In this document: positions 18,099-26,470 of the stretch, in pieces | Position numbering within the stretch: the stretch's first letter is position 1 | How the letters are laid out: every line of letters starts with the position of its first letter | Assembly: GCA_044433645.1 (NCBI GenBank) | Contig: JAWXTK010000014.1 | Location: forward strand, 1-56,035 | Direction of reading: 5' to 3' | Length of the DNA stretch: 56,035 nt | Origin: JAWXTK01 sp044433645 | GTDB taxonomy: Bacteria; Bacteroidota; Bacteroidia; Bacteroidales; Rikenellaceae | The notes under the pieces: model-generated | The model's database searches: none | Told to the model about the DNA's origin: nothing | The model's input: only the letters and a program-made list of their open reading frames with translations | Made by a program: the position numbers and the translations under genes

Positions 18099-19451
18099 AT
18101 GAAAGAGCAAATATCACGTAGAAAATTCTTGCTAAAGTCCTTGGCGCTTAGTGCGACAGCTATGGTAGCACCTTCTTTAGTAGGCGATGCTTTTGCTAAG
18201 GGTAAGAGTTTGCAGTCAGCGCCAGAGTCTAAGACTAAAGCTAAAAAGGCCAAAAGTGTAATCTTAGTTTTTTTAACTGGAGGCCCTTCGCATACCGACA
18301 CTTTTGATCCTAAGCCAAATGCTGGGCGTGAGATTTATGGTAGCTATAAAACTCCCATAGAAACCAATATTGCAGGCACGTTCATCAATCAAAACCTTAA
18401 GAATCTTGCCAAAATCGCAGACAAATATTCCATAATCAGAAGCATGAGGACCAACTCAAACGCTCATGAGGTGGGGCAATATATGATGTACACGGGTGAT
18501 ATGAGCAAGGGGAGTATAGTTTACCCTGCCTTTGGTTCTGTGATTTCTTATCTTAATCCCATGGATTATTCGGGAAATTTACCTTCTTATATAAGTGTGC
18601 CAAATACTTCGGTGCGTTTTAATGAGGCTGGTTTCTTGGGTGCAAGTTTTAAGTCTTATAGCACGGGTGGTAAACCTCACGATAAAATTTTTGAGGTGGA
18701 AGGTATAGTCAACAAAAGGGCCAATGATGACGTGTTAAAATACAAAAAAGGCCTGCTAGAGACCATAGAGCATTTGGGCGCTGCCAACGTTGAACAAAAC
18801 GCTGAGGTGAAAAACTTGCAGTCACTTCGCGAGCAAAACTATGAACTTATCCTGGGCGAGAGTCGCGAGGTGTTTAACCTAAATAAAGAGAGCGATGAGC
18901 TCCGTGATAAATACGGCCGCAATGAATTTGGCCAGTCTTGCCTTGTTGCTAGGCGTTTAGTAGAGGCTAAAGTGCCTGTTGTTACTGTGAATTACAATGG
19001 GTGGGACACTCATAAAGAACATTTTAAACGTATGGATCAACGTCTTTCTACTCTTGATATGGGGCTTTCGGCCTTGATTTTAGATTTGGACGAAAAAGGT
19101 TTGTTGGATGATACGATAATTTTGTGTGGAGGAGAGTTTGGTAGAACGCCTAAAGTAATGTGGGAGCCACCTTGGAATGGTGGACGTGGTCACCATGGTT
19201 CAGCATTTTCTTATTTAGTTGCAGGTGGTGGCTTTAAAGGGGGCGAGGTCCTGGGAGCTACCGATGCTAAGAGTGAACAAGTGGTGGAGCGTGCAGTAAC
19301 GCCTGCTGATTTGATAGGTAGTGTTTACAAACTCATGGGCATAGACCCCTATGGCACTATTAAACATCCTTTATATGGTAAAGTACCCTTATTGCCCTCA
19401 CTTACAGAGAGTTCTGTGGGTGTAGGCTTGCTAGATGAACTTTTTGCCTAA
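18099..19451 (+). CDS. DUF1501 Tat-exported protein (sulfatase/phosphatase-like fold)
   Basis: The start is set at the ATG before KEQISRRKFLLKSLALS, a clear twin-arginine signal, rather than upstream TTG codons. The body is a DUF1501 protein: VILVFLTGGPSHTDTFDPKP, SMRTNSNAHEVGQYMMYTG, TVNYNGWDTHKEHF, ILCGGEFGRTPK and GRGHHGSAFSYLVAGGG. The Asp/His positions in these motifs resemble metal ligands of the alkaline-phosphatase superfamily, to which DUF1501 is distantly related. About 450 residues is normal for the family. It is divergent from the di-haem HzsA-like gene and probably works with it in the periplasm; the reaction is unknown. Confidence 0.85.
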   Translation: MKEQISRRKFLLKSLALSATAMVAPSLVGDAFAKGKSLQSAPESKTKAKKAKSVILVFLTGGPSHTDTFDPKPNAGREIYGSYKTPIETNIAGTFINQNLKNLAKIADKYSIIRSMRTNSNAHEVGQYMMYTGDMSKGSIVYPAFGSVISYLNPMDYSGNLPSYISVPNTSVRFNEAGFLGASFKSYSTGGKPHDKIFEVEGIVNKRANDDVLKYKKGLLETIEHLGAANVEQNAEVKNLQSLREQNYELILGESREVFNLNKESDELRDKYGRNEFGQSCLVARRLVEAKVPVVTVNYNGWDTHKEHFKRMDQRLSTLDMGLSALILDLDEKGLLDDTIILCGGEFGRTPKVMWEPPWNGGRGHHGSAFSYLVAGGGFKGGEVLGATDAKSEQVVERAVTPADLIGSVYKLMGIDPYGTIKHPLYGKVPLLPSLTESSVGVGLLDELFA

Positions 19452-19533
19452 AAAAATGCAATTTTAGATTTAACTTTTTGGTAAAAATAGTTTCTATAGG
19501 TTAAGGATAATTAACTTATAAAAACTAAATATT

Positions 19534-20166
19534 ATGAAAAAGAAATTATTTTCTCTAGTCTCTCTTATGATGCTATTTTCTCTTGTCTCTCTTGCACAAC
19601 CTGGTGGAGGTGGTGGAGGTGGTGGCATGGGAGGTGGTGGAGGCCAAGGAGGTGGTGGCCGAGAACAAGGTGGTGGCCGAGAGCAAGGTGAGCAAGAGAA
19701 CATCAACCTACTAGGCTCAACTGGTCTTATCGACATTGATGCTGCTAAAACTATCAAAAAACTAAAGATCAAAGACGCTGAAATCGTTAAAACAGTAACC
19801 GACGTAATAGACACTTACCAAGCAACTATTATTGCCGTGAGAGAAGAGCACAAAAAAGAAGTTAACAACATACGTGTGGCTCAAATCAAAATGGAGGACG
19901 GTGCATCAATGCAGTCACTTCGCAGCGAAATGCAGGGAGTGATGCTTGCCGTGAGGAACATCAAAACCAAAACTGTTAAGGCTCACATGATACTAAATAA
20001 CACCATAGTCAGTGTGTTAGGTGAAAAAGAATTAAAAAAATGGGTGAAATTCTACGCTAAATTGTGCGAAGATAACTCATTTACAACCACTATGCGTGAA
20101 GAACGTGGAGGTCAAAGTGGCCAAAGAAGTCAACAAGGTGGTGGAGGTATGAGAGGAGGCCAATAA
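19534..20166 (+). CDS. Secreted Gly-rich protein with helical core
   Basis: Signal peptide cut after VSLAQ. It is followed by a Gly-rich run (~24-53), a mainly helical Lys/Glu-rich core (~58-190) and a second Gly/Gln-rich tail (~192-210). The helical core (KIKDAEIVKTVTDVIDTYQ, REEHKKEVNNIRVAQIK) is reminiscent of Spy/CpxP-like periplasmic chaperones, but the LTxxQ signature is not seen, so this is only a resemblance. It starts 82 bp after the DUF1501 stop without a clear promoter, so it may be co-transcribed. No function can be assigned. Confidence 0.6.
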   Translation: MKKKLFSLVSLMMLFSLVSLAQPGGGGGGGGMGGGGGQGGGGREQGGGREQGEQENINLLGSTGLIDIDAAKTIKKLKIKDAEIVKTVTDVIDTYQATIIAVREEHKKEVNNIRVAQIKMEDGASMQSLRSEMQGVMLAVRNIKTKTVKAHMILNNTIVSVLGEKELKKWVKFYAKLCEDNSFTTTMREERGGQSGQRSQQGGGGMRGGQ

Positions 20167-20195
20167 TAGGTTAATATCTTTAAGTGTAAAAGTGG

Positions 20196-20317
20196 GGGTG
20201 ATTAATAAGCATTCATCTGCTGCATTCTAGCTTTCCTGCCTAATACTCACGTACCTTAAGTACGCTCCGTTTAGGATGAAAATCAGATCGTTGCATCTAA
20301 ATACTTATTAATCACCC
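20196..20317. repeat. 122-bp palindromic (MITE-like) element
   Basis: Perfect 14-bp inverted ends (GGGTGATTAATAAG at 20196-20209, CTTATTAATCACCC at 20304-20317). The interior also pairs imperfectly, with an apical CGTACCTTAAGTACG palindrome. No coding potential is seen. It could be a non-autonomous mobile element or a structured RNA in the 3' region of the Gly-rich gene. Target-site duplications are not obvious. Confidence 0.65.
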
Positions 20318-20332
20318 TATTATAGTATAAAG

Positions 20333-20370
20333 AGCCCGACTAACTAAATGTAGTTAGTCGGGCTTTTTTT
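20333..20370 (+). terminator. Intrinsic terminator before catalase
   Basis: A 14-bp perfect stem (AGCCCGACTAACTA / TAGTTAGTCGGGCT), a 4-nt loop and seven Ts. It ends transcription from the Gly-rich gene side. Confidence 0.9.
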
Positions 20371-20379
20371 AGGCACAAA

Positions 20380-20422
20380 TTTTGCTAAACATAAGTATTC
20401 ACAAATCAAAACCTTAGCAAAA
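20380..20422 (+). promoter_or_regulatory. Inverted repeat spanning catalase promoter/leader
   Basis: TTTTGCTAA (20380-20388) and TTAGCAAAA (20414-20422) form 9-bp arms 25 nt apart. The right arm abuts the catalase ATG. It could be an operator for a redox regulator, or a leader hairpin masking the start. No clean -7 box is seen. The role is speculative. Confidence 0.35.
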
Positions 20423-21861
20423 TGGATACTAAAAAATTAACTACGGCCTCGGGTGCGCCTGTCAAAGACAATCAAAATGTTAAGACAGCAGGCCTCAGAG
20501 GAGCTCTACTAATGGAGGAGCATTGGGTAATAGAAAAACTAGCTCACTTCGACCGTGAACTCATCCCCGAAAGACGTATGCACGCCAAGGGCTCGGGCGC
20601 TTACGGAACTTTCACCCTTACAAATGACTTAAGCGAGTACACTAACGCTTCGATGTTTAACGGACTTGGCAAACAAACCGACTGCTTTGTTAGATTTTCG
20701 ACCGTGGCAGGAGAGCGTGGAGCAGCCGATGCTGAGCGTGATATCAGGGGCTTTGCGATGAAGTTTTACACTGAAACGGGTAACTGGGATTTGGTGGGTA
20801 ATAACACGCCTGTGTTTTTTATGCGCGACCCTTTGAAATTTCCTGACCTAAATCATGTGGTTAAGCGTGACCCTCAAACGGGGGTGCACAACCCTAATAG
20901 TAATTGGGATTTCTGGACTTTGCTACCTGAATCTTTGCACCAAGTGACTATAATCATGAGTGATAGAGGCATACCAGCCTCGTTTAGACACATGCACGGC
21001 TTTGGTTCGCACACTTACAGCTTTATAGATAAGGATAAAAAGCGCACGTGGGTGAAATTTCACCTTAGAACTCTGCAAGGTATAAAAAATATAACGGACG
21101 CCCAGGCCGCAGAGCTTATAGGCAAGGATAGAGATTCAAATCGCAGAGATTTGTTTGATGCCATAGAGCGTGGAGACTTCCCTCGCTGGCAGTTTCAAAT
21201 TCAGGTAATGAGCGAAGAGCAGGCTGATGATTCTAAGATGAACCCTTTTGATATGACTAAGGTGTGGCCTCACAAAGATTATCCTTTGATAGATGTGGGT
21301 ATCTTGGAGCTTAATCGCAATCCTGAGAATTTCTTTGCCGAGGTTGAGCAGGCAGCTTTTAATCCTATGAATATTATACCTGGTATAGGTTATTCGCCTG
21401 ATAGGATGTTGCAGGCGCGCTTGTTCTCTTATGGTGATGCCCAGCGTTATCGTTTGGGTGTAAATCATTATGATATACCCGTAAATAAGCCTCGCTGTCC
21501 GTTTCATAGCTATCACCGCGACGGCATGATGCGCACAGATGCTAATCATGGCTCGACTATAGCTTATGAGCCAAATAGCTATGGGCAGTGGCAGGATAGT
21601 CCAGAACTCTTGGACTTGCCTCAAAAAATTGAGGGCGATGCTTTTGTATATAATGAGAGGGAGTATGATGACGATTATTTTTCGCAAGTTGGCGATTTGT
21701 TTCGTTTGATGAGCCCCGAGCAACAAATGGTATTATTTGAAAATACGGCTAGGGCTATGATGGGCAGCGAGGAATTTATCAAGCAGCGCCATGTCAGTAA
21801 TTGTATGAAAGCCGATGTAAATTATGGGCAGGGCCTCTCACGTGCTATGGGAATGGAATAG
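20422..21861 (+). CDS. katA: Haem catalase, small-subunit type
   Basis: 479 residues, typical of monofunctional small-subunit catalases. The active-site His54 is in RRMHAKGSGAYG, the distal Asn region is VGNNTPVFFMRDPLKFPDL, and the haem-ligating Tyr337 is in RLFSYGDAQRYRLG. It dismutates hydrogen peroxide in the cytoplasm. There is no signal peptide. It is a single-gene unit, with a strong terminator before it and a repeat element immediately after the stop. Peroxide defence fits an anaerobe or microaerobe that meets oxygen. All key residues are present. Confidence 0.97.
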   Translation: MDTKKLTTASGAPVKDNQNVKTAGLRGALLMEEHWVIEKLAHFDRELIPERRMHAKGSGAYGTFTLTNDLSEYTNASMFNGLGKQTDCFVRFSTVAGERGAADAERDIRGFAMKFYTETGNWDLVGNNTPVFFMRDPLKFPDLNHVVKRDPQTGVHNPNSNWDFWTLLPESLHQVTIIMSDRGIPASFRHMHGFGSHTYSFIDKDKKRTWVKFHLRTLQGIKNITDAQAAELIGKDRDSNRRDLFDAIERGDFPRWQFQIQVMSEEQADDSKMNPFDMTKVWPHKDYPLIDVGILELNRNPENFFAEVEQAAFNPMNIIPGIGYSPDRMLQARLFSYGDAQRYRLGVNHYDIPVNKPRCPFHSYHRDGMMRTDANHGSTIAYEPNSYGQWQDSPELLDLPQKIEGDAFVYNEREYDDDYFSQVGDLFRLMSPEQQMVLFENTARAMMGSEEFIKQRHVSNCMKADVNYGQGLSRAMGME

Positions 21862-21934
21862 TTTCTAGTTGTTAGTTTCTAGTGCTGCTGACGTTTAGGT
21901 ATATATACGTTAGTGGTTCTAGAAACTAGAAACT
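21859..21934. repeat. AGTTTCTAG-type dispersed inverted repeat
   Basis: Two AGTTTCTAG copies (21860-21868, 21874-21882) face a CTAGAAACTAGAAACT arm (21919-21934). The 24-nt segment 21911-21934 recurs at 32049-32072 with one mismatch. Non-coding; overlaps the catalase stop. Confidence 0.75.
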
Positions 21935-21938
21935 ACTC

Positions 21939-22110
21939 CTCAGGTCTATCTCATGGATATGAATCACCCAGCTACAACTACGCACTCACAATTTAGCGAG
22001 GGCGAGCTAGTAAATTAGAGATTTATCCCTCGACTATTCGCCTGTCTGTGGGGATTGAACACATAGATGATTTGTTGGAGGATTTAACTGGGGTACTTGA
22101 TAAAATCTAA
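21939..22110 (+). pseudogene. C-terminal remnant of O-acetylhomoserine sulfhydrylase (metY-type)
   Basis: Two frames carry consecutive pieces of the C-terminus of a Cys/Met-metabolism PLP enzyme. MNHPATTTHSQFSEGELVN then a stop lies in one frame (21953-22018). IYPSTIRLSVGIEHIDD through LDKI and a stop (22108-22110) lies in another. In intact MetY-type proteins these motifs are adjacent near the end, so the gene has lost its N-terminal ~85% and has a frameshift. The upstream boundary coincides with the AGTTTCTAG repeat, hinting at repeat-mediated deletion. Confidence 0.75.
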
Positions 22111-22126
22111 AAATTAGTTATCTTTG
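22096..22126 (+). promoter_or_regulatory. Promoter of HI0933-type flavoprotein
   Basis: CTTG (22096-22099), 19 nt and TATCTTTG (22119-22126), 5 nt before the start codon. The -33 box overlaps the end of the metY remnant. The leader would be extremely short or absent. Confidence 0.65.
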
Positions 22127-22131
22127 CCTCT

Positions 22132-23370
22132 ATGAAAATAGCTATTGTAGGAGGTGGCGCAGCTGGATATTTTTGCGCAATAAATATTAAGGAACTCGTG
22201 GGAAGTGACTGCGATGTTACTATCTTTGAGGCTTCGAGTAGGAGCATGACCAAGCTAGCTGTAACGGGAGGTGGCAGATGCAATCTTACAAATAGCTTTG
22301 AGCAAATCTCTCAGCTGAAAATGGCCTATCCTCGTGGTGAAAAATTAATGAAATGCGCTTTTAGAGCCTTTGATTATAAGCAAACTTTCGACTGGTTTGA
22401 AGACCATGGCATAGAGCTCGTAACGCAAGAAGATGAGTGCGTTTTCCCTCGCTCGCAAGATGCTTTAGAGGTAGTTAATTTCTTTGCTGATAAGGCCAAA
22501 GAATATAATATTACGGTAAAACATTCACACAAAGTTAAGCTCATAAGTGCTAAAAATAGTGGCTATGAGCTTAGTTTTGTTGATGAGAAGTTGAGCTTTC
22601 AATCGTTTGATATTGTGGTAGTTACTACGGGTGGACAGGCTAACTTAGAGGGATTTGAGATGCTTGGTGATTTAGGCCTTACGCTTAGCGAGGTGTGCCC
22701 TTCACTTTTTAGTTTTAATATCCCTTCTGATGATATTACCTCTTTAATGGGCACTGTGGTTGATAATGTTAAATTGAGCCTTTCGGGCAGTAAAATCACT
22801 TCCTTAGGCACACTGCTTATTACCCATTGGGGCATGAGTGGGCCTGCTGTGTTGAAACTTTCGAGCTATGGGGCTAGAGTGCTTAGTGAGCGAGATTATA
22901 AGAGTAAGTTTTTTGTGAATTGGTGTGGCGATACAAAACCTGAGAAGATTTTGCAGACTCTAAATAGTGCACTTAACGAAAATGCTCAGAAATTAATCAC
23001 TAGCATTAAACCCTTTGCCCTTCCCCAACGACTGTGGGTAGCGCTGATAGAAAAATCGGGCATATCAACCTCGCGCAGGTGTGCCGAACTTGGCACAAAG
23101 GGCATAAATAAGTTGGTGAACACGCTCTCAAATGATGAGTATGAAATATTGGGGCAGACTCGCTTTCGAGAGGAATTTGTCACCTGTGGAGGTGTCTCGC
23201 TAAGTGAAATAGACCTAAGCACGTGCGAGTCTAAGAAACATGCCAATCTTTTTCTTGCAGGCGAAGTCTTGGATATAGATGCTATAACTGGAGGTTTTAA
23301 TCTGCAAGCTGCATGGTCTACGGCCTACCTCATAACCAAAGCGATTGAGGCTAAGAGCGCGAACGTCTAG
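22132..23370 (+). CDS. FAD-dependent oxidoreductase, HI0933/BaiN family
   Basis: 412 residues. The N-terminal Rossmann motif IVGGGAAGYFCAI (4-16) binds FAD, followed by the family signature TGGGRCNLTNSF. VTTGGQANLEGF and C-terminal FLAGEVLDIDAITGGFNLQAAWSTA are also diagnostic of the HI0933 (YhiN/BaiN) group. Most members have no defined substrate; BaiN of clostridia reduces bile-acid intermediates, which cannot be transferred here. The 3' end overlaps the convergent MATE gene by 20 bp. Confidence 0.85.
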   Translation: MKIAIVGGGAAGYFCAINIKELVGSDCDVTIFEASSRSMTKLAVTGGGRCNLTNSFEQISQLKMAYPRGEKLMKCAFRAFDYKQTFDWFEDHGIELVTQEDECVFPRSQDALEVVNFFADKAKEYNITVKHSHKVKLISAKNSGYELSFVDEKLSFQSFDIVVVTTGGQANLEGFEMLGDLGLTLSEVCPSLFSFNIPSDDITSLMGTVVDNVKLSLSGSKITSLGTLLITHWGMSGPAVLKLSSYGARVLSERDYKSKFFVNWCGDTKPEKILQTLNSALNENAQKLITSIKPFALPQRLWVALIEKSGISTSRRCAELGTKGINKLVNTLSNDEYEILGQTRFREEFVTCGGVSLSEIDLSTCESKKHANLFLAGEVLDIDAITGGFNLQAAWSTAYLITKAIEAKSANV

Positions 23371-24715
23371 CATTTAACACAAACAATAGTATCACGATAC
23401 ACATGGTAATGGTCTCGGCTAGTGGAGTTGATAGCCATGCGCCTGTGTTGCCCAAGAGTCTAGGCACTACGGCATAACAGCCCACCATCAATACATAACC
23501 ACGCATTATTGTTATTATCGTAGCGTTAGTAGCTTGTTTGACGCTCTGGAAATAACTTATAGCAATAATATTTACAGCGCAGGGGATAAGAACCATGGCG
23601 TAAAATGGGAAACCGTCAACTGCCAAATCATAGGCATTGCTTCCTGGGGCGATAAATAAAGAAATTATCCAAGGGTTAAAGATAAAAATCAATATCATAG
23701 CCACCGTAGCATACACCACGGCCGTGCCCATAGCAACACGCAAAGTCTTGCGCACACGCCCTAAATCGCCAGCGCCAAAATTATAGCTTAAGATAGGTTG
23801 AGCCGACTGAGCGATAGCATTGTAAAGTGTGAAAACTAGGGGCGAGATGTAACCAATAACACTGTAAGCAGCAACGCCGTCAGCTCCCATAAGCCTTAAA
23901 AATACCATATTTCCACTCACTATCATAATCGCGATAGAGAAGTGACCTAGGAAAGATGATATGCCTAACTTACTCATATAGCCTATGTTACGAGCTGTAA
24001 GTGCTAAACTTTTCTTAGTTATTTTAAGAGGTACTAGGTGGACAGTTCTTTTTTTGTTAAGAAGGAAAATTATCATCATTGCAACTCCCACAGTTGTGCC
24101 TATGCCCGTAGCAAGTGCTGCGCCAAAAATTCCCATGCCCAAGGGGAAGATAAACACATAATCGAGTAAGATATTAAGCAAGGCCGACACAATAGAGCAC
24201 ATCATAGCATAGCGAGGTGCACCGTTAAGCCTTACGAAAAATCCCCCTGTAATGATAAATCCGTTGAAAGTCATAAACCAGCCGTAACCCCTGATATATT
24301 CTGTTGACAAAGCCAAAAGATTAGGGTCGTCACAGCCAAAAATACCCAGTACAGTCTCGGGGTAAATAAGTACAAATGAGGAGATTAGCACCAAAACAAG
24401 CGATGATATGACCGTTGCCTGAGTCATGTTTATGCGAGCTACTTTTAACTTTTGAGATGCTAAGTGTATAGAGCAAACTATCGACGAGCCTATGCCGTAC
24501 ATAAGTCCTAGACCAACAGAAATCAAAGTAAGTGGTGATACAAAATTTACGGCTGCCAGGGCATTGCTCCCAACACCTCGTCCCACAAAAATCCCGTCTG
24601 TGATGAAAAACATTGCGCTAAACACCATACCAAATAGGGTGGGTAACAACATTCTTTTAAATAATGAGGGTATATCCTCTTTGCCGAAATCTATCGAATC
24701 TCTTAATTCTGCCAT
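23351..24715 (-). CDS. MATE-family multidrug/sodium antiporter
   Basis: 454 residues with about 12 transmembrane segments and the two-fold MATE pattern: FITDGIFVGRGVGSNALAAV in the first half and NFGAGDLGRVRKT in the middle. It exports cationic compounds, or other solutes, against sodium or protons across the inner membrane. It is convergent with the BaiN-type gene. A -7-like TACATTTG lies at 24755-24748 on the minus strand, but no matching -33 box is seen. The substrate cannot be told. Confidence 0.88.
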   Translation of the reverse strand: MAELRDSIDFGKEDIPSLFKRMLLPTLFGMVFSAMFFITDGIFVGRGVGSNALAAVNFVSPLTLISVGLGLMYGIGSSIVCSIHLASQKLKVARINMTQATVISSLVLVLISSFVLIYPETVLGIFGCDDPNLLALSTEYIRGYGWFMTFNGFIITGGFFVRLNGAPRYAMMCSIVSALLNILLDYVFIFPLGMGIFGAALATGIGTTVGVAMMIIFLLNKKRTVHLVPLKITKKSLALTARNIGYMSKLGISSFLGHFSIAIMIVSGNMVFLRLMGADGVAAYSVIGYISPLVFTLYNAIAQSAQPILSYNFGAGDLGRVRKTLRVAMGTAVVYATVAMILIFIFNPWIISLFIAPGSNAYDLAVDGFPFYAMVLIPCAVNIIAISYFQSVKQATNATIITIMRGYVLMVGCYAVVPRLLGNTGAWLSTPLAETITMCIVILLFVLNARRSRS

Positions 24716-24784
24716 TTTTTCTGTTAATTCTTGCTGAATTCAACCTGCAAATGTACTTAATTTGTTTTTAAAAATTGGAAAAGA

Positions 24785-24818
24785 CATAAAAAAACCAGCC
24801 TTTAAAGACTTGTTTTTT
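24785..24818 (-). terminator. Terminator of gltBD-HTH operon
   Basis: Minus strand: a stem built from AAC-AGTC / GGCT-GTT with a TTTAAA loop, followed by seven Ts, just after the stop of the small gene. The stem is short with one mismatch. Confidence 0.6.
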
Positions 24819-24825
24819 TTACAAT

Positions 24826-25002
24826 TTATTTTGCAGGTTCCCAATAACAACGCTTTGGTGAGACTATGCTTCCCTCAGCTTTAAGTTCCTTCATTACTTT
24901 GTCTACAACTTTACGATCTAAAGCTGTTAGTTCAGCAATTTTGCCTGCGTTAAGAGGCTCGCCAGCTGCGGCCATAACTTCTAATACTTTTGACTTTTCC
25001 AT
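24826..25002 (-). CDS. 58-residue winged-helix-like protein downstream of gltD
   Basis: Encodes a 58-residue protein starting MEKSKVLEVMAAAGEPLN and ending KRCYWEPAK. The pattern GEPLNAGKIAELTALDRK then VVDKVMKELKAEGSIVSPKR reads as helix-turn-helix plus a short wing, as in minimal winged-helix domains (MarR/DprA-C-like). It sits 31 bp after gltD on the same strand and ahead of the terminator, so it is the third gene of the operon. It could be a small regulator or a protein-interaction module. No function is assigned. Confidence 0.75.
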   Translation of the reverse strand: MEKSKVLEVMAAAGEPLNAGKIAELTALDRKVVDKVMKELKAEGSIVSPKRCYWEPAK

Positions 25003-25033
25003 AATAATTTTTTATATGTAAAATAAAATATTT

Positions 25034-26455
25034 CTATTTGCTCAAATAAGCGTCTATACCTTTGGCAGCATCTCTACCCGAAGCGATTGCTCTAACTACA
25101 AGGCTAGCTCCCATAGCTGCGTCACCTGCGGCAAATACTTTCTCAACAGAGCTTTGTTGAGCTTTGTTAACTGCTACGTTTTTTCTGTCAGTTAACTCAA
25201 CGCCAAGTTGCTCAAGTAGTCCTTCAAATACTGGATTCACAAAACCCATAGCTAAGAACACTAGATCGGCTTTGATGATTCTAATATTGTCGGTTTTCAC
25301 TAGGTTCATGCGTCCTTCTGGAGTTTTTTCCCAGTTTACCTCTACAACTTCCACTTCTTTTAATACGCCACCCTCGCCAATAAAGCGTTTAGTGTCTAGC
25401 GACCAAAAACGATCACAACCCTCTTTGTGTGAGCTAGATGTTTTAAGCACGATAGGGTAGTAAGGCCATGGAGTGTCAGGATTATCATCAACTGGAGGCT
25501 TAGGCATAATCTCGATTTGAGTTACCTTAGCAGCACCTTGACGATTAGCTGTACCTATACAGTCAGAACCTGTGTCACCACCACCAATTACAAGCACGTG
25601 CTTGTCTTTAGCGTCTATTCTATCCTTAGCAGAGAACGTTTGGCCTGCGATAACACGGTTTTGTTGTTGTAAAAATTCTAGTGCAAAGTACACTCCTTTA
25701 AGTGAGCGACCCTCTACATTAGCCAAATCACGTGGCTGACCCGAACCTATAGTCACACACACAGCATCGAAATTATCTAGAATTTCTTTGGCTGGAGTTG
25801 TAACCCCGATTTCTTGGTTGTATTTAAACGTCACGCCTTCCTGCTCCATAAGTTTAATACGGCGCTCAACGATAGCTTTGCTAAGTTTGAAATCTGGAAT
25901 ACCTAGGCGAACAAGTCCCCCTGCATATTCGTTTTTCTCAAACACAGTAACGCTGTGACCTTTTCTATTTAGCTGATTAGCTACGGCTAGTCCCGAAGGT
26001 CCTGAACCTATCACAGCCACAGTTTTGCCTGTTCTCTTTTTAGGGATGAAAGGCACGATATAACCTTCTGCAAAGGCTTTTTCTATGATAGCAACCTCGT
26101 TTTCGCGAACAGTTACTGCCTCTTTAGTTTTGTTTAGCACGCAACCTTTTTCGCAAAGTGCAGGACAAATACGGCCTGTGAACTCAGGAAAGTCGTCGGT
26201 CTCAAGCAAAATTTGTGCTGCCTCTTTCCATTTTCCTTTGTAAACCATTTCTTGCCATTCTGGTTGTTTGTTACCCAGTGGGCAGCTCCAGTGACAAAAA
26301 GGCACACCACAATCCATACAACGTGATGCTTGTAGTTGTCTATCTTCTTCGTTAAGCGTTTGCTCAACTTCTCCAAAATCATGTATTCTCTCTTGGACTG
26401 GACGATATCCAGCCTCTTTTCTTTTTATGCTTAAGAAAGCTTTAGGATTTCCCAT
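25034..26455 (-). CDS. gltD: Glutamate synthase small subunit
   Basis: 473 residues. The N-terminal Cys-rich domain binds two [4Fe-4S] clusters (SRCMDCGVPFCHWSCPLGN, then FTGRICPALCEKGCVL). Two dinucleotide folds follow: FAD site VIGSGPSGLAVANQL and NADPH site VIGGGDTGSDCIG. A C-terminal FAD motif FAAGDAAMGASLV closes it. It feeds electrons from NAD(P)H to GltB for glutamate formation from glutamine and 2-oxoglutarate. It lies 15 bp after gltB in one operon. Length and motifs are standard. Confidence 0.97.
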   Translation of the reverse strand: MGNPKAFLSIKRKEAGYRPVQERIHDFGEVEQTLNEEDRQLQASRCMDCGVPFCHWSCPLGNKQPEWQEMVYKGKWKEAAQILLETDDFPEFTGRICPALCEKGCVLNKTKEAVTVRENEVAIIEKAFAEGYIVPFIPKKRTGKTVAVIGSGPSGLAVANQLNRKGHSVTVFEKNEYAGGLVRLGIPDFKLSKAIVERRIKLMEQEGVTFKYNQEIGVTTPAKEILDNFDAVCVTIGSGQPRDLANVEGRSLKGVYFALEFLQQQNRVIAGQTFSAKDRIDAKDKHVLVIGGGDTGSDCIGTANRQGAAKVTQIEIMPKPPVDDNPDTPWPYYPIVLKTSSSHKEGCDRFWSLDTKRFIGEGGVLKEVEVVEVNWEKTPEGRMNLVKTDNIRIIKADLVFLAMGFVNPVFEGLLEQLGVELTDRKNVAVNKAQQSSVEKVFAAGDAAMGASLVVRAIASGRDAAKGIDAYLSK

Positions 26456-26470
26456 CTCTTATCTCCAATT

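Noticed and set aside
19494..19814. Pro-rich minus-strand frame opposite the Gly-rich gene
   Set aside because: The Pro runs arise from Gly codons read on the other strand; no ribosome site or homology features.
21136..21726. 196-residue minus-strand frame inside catalase
   Set aside because: Catalase on the plus strand is complete with all active-site residues; the opposite frame has low-complexity Ile/His content and no recognisable motifs.
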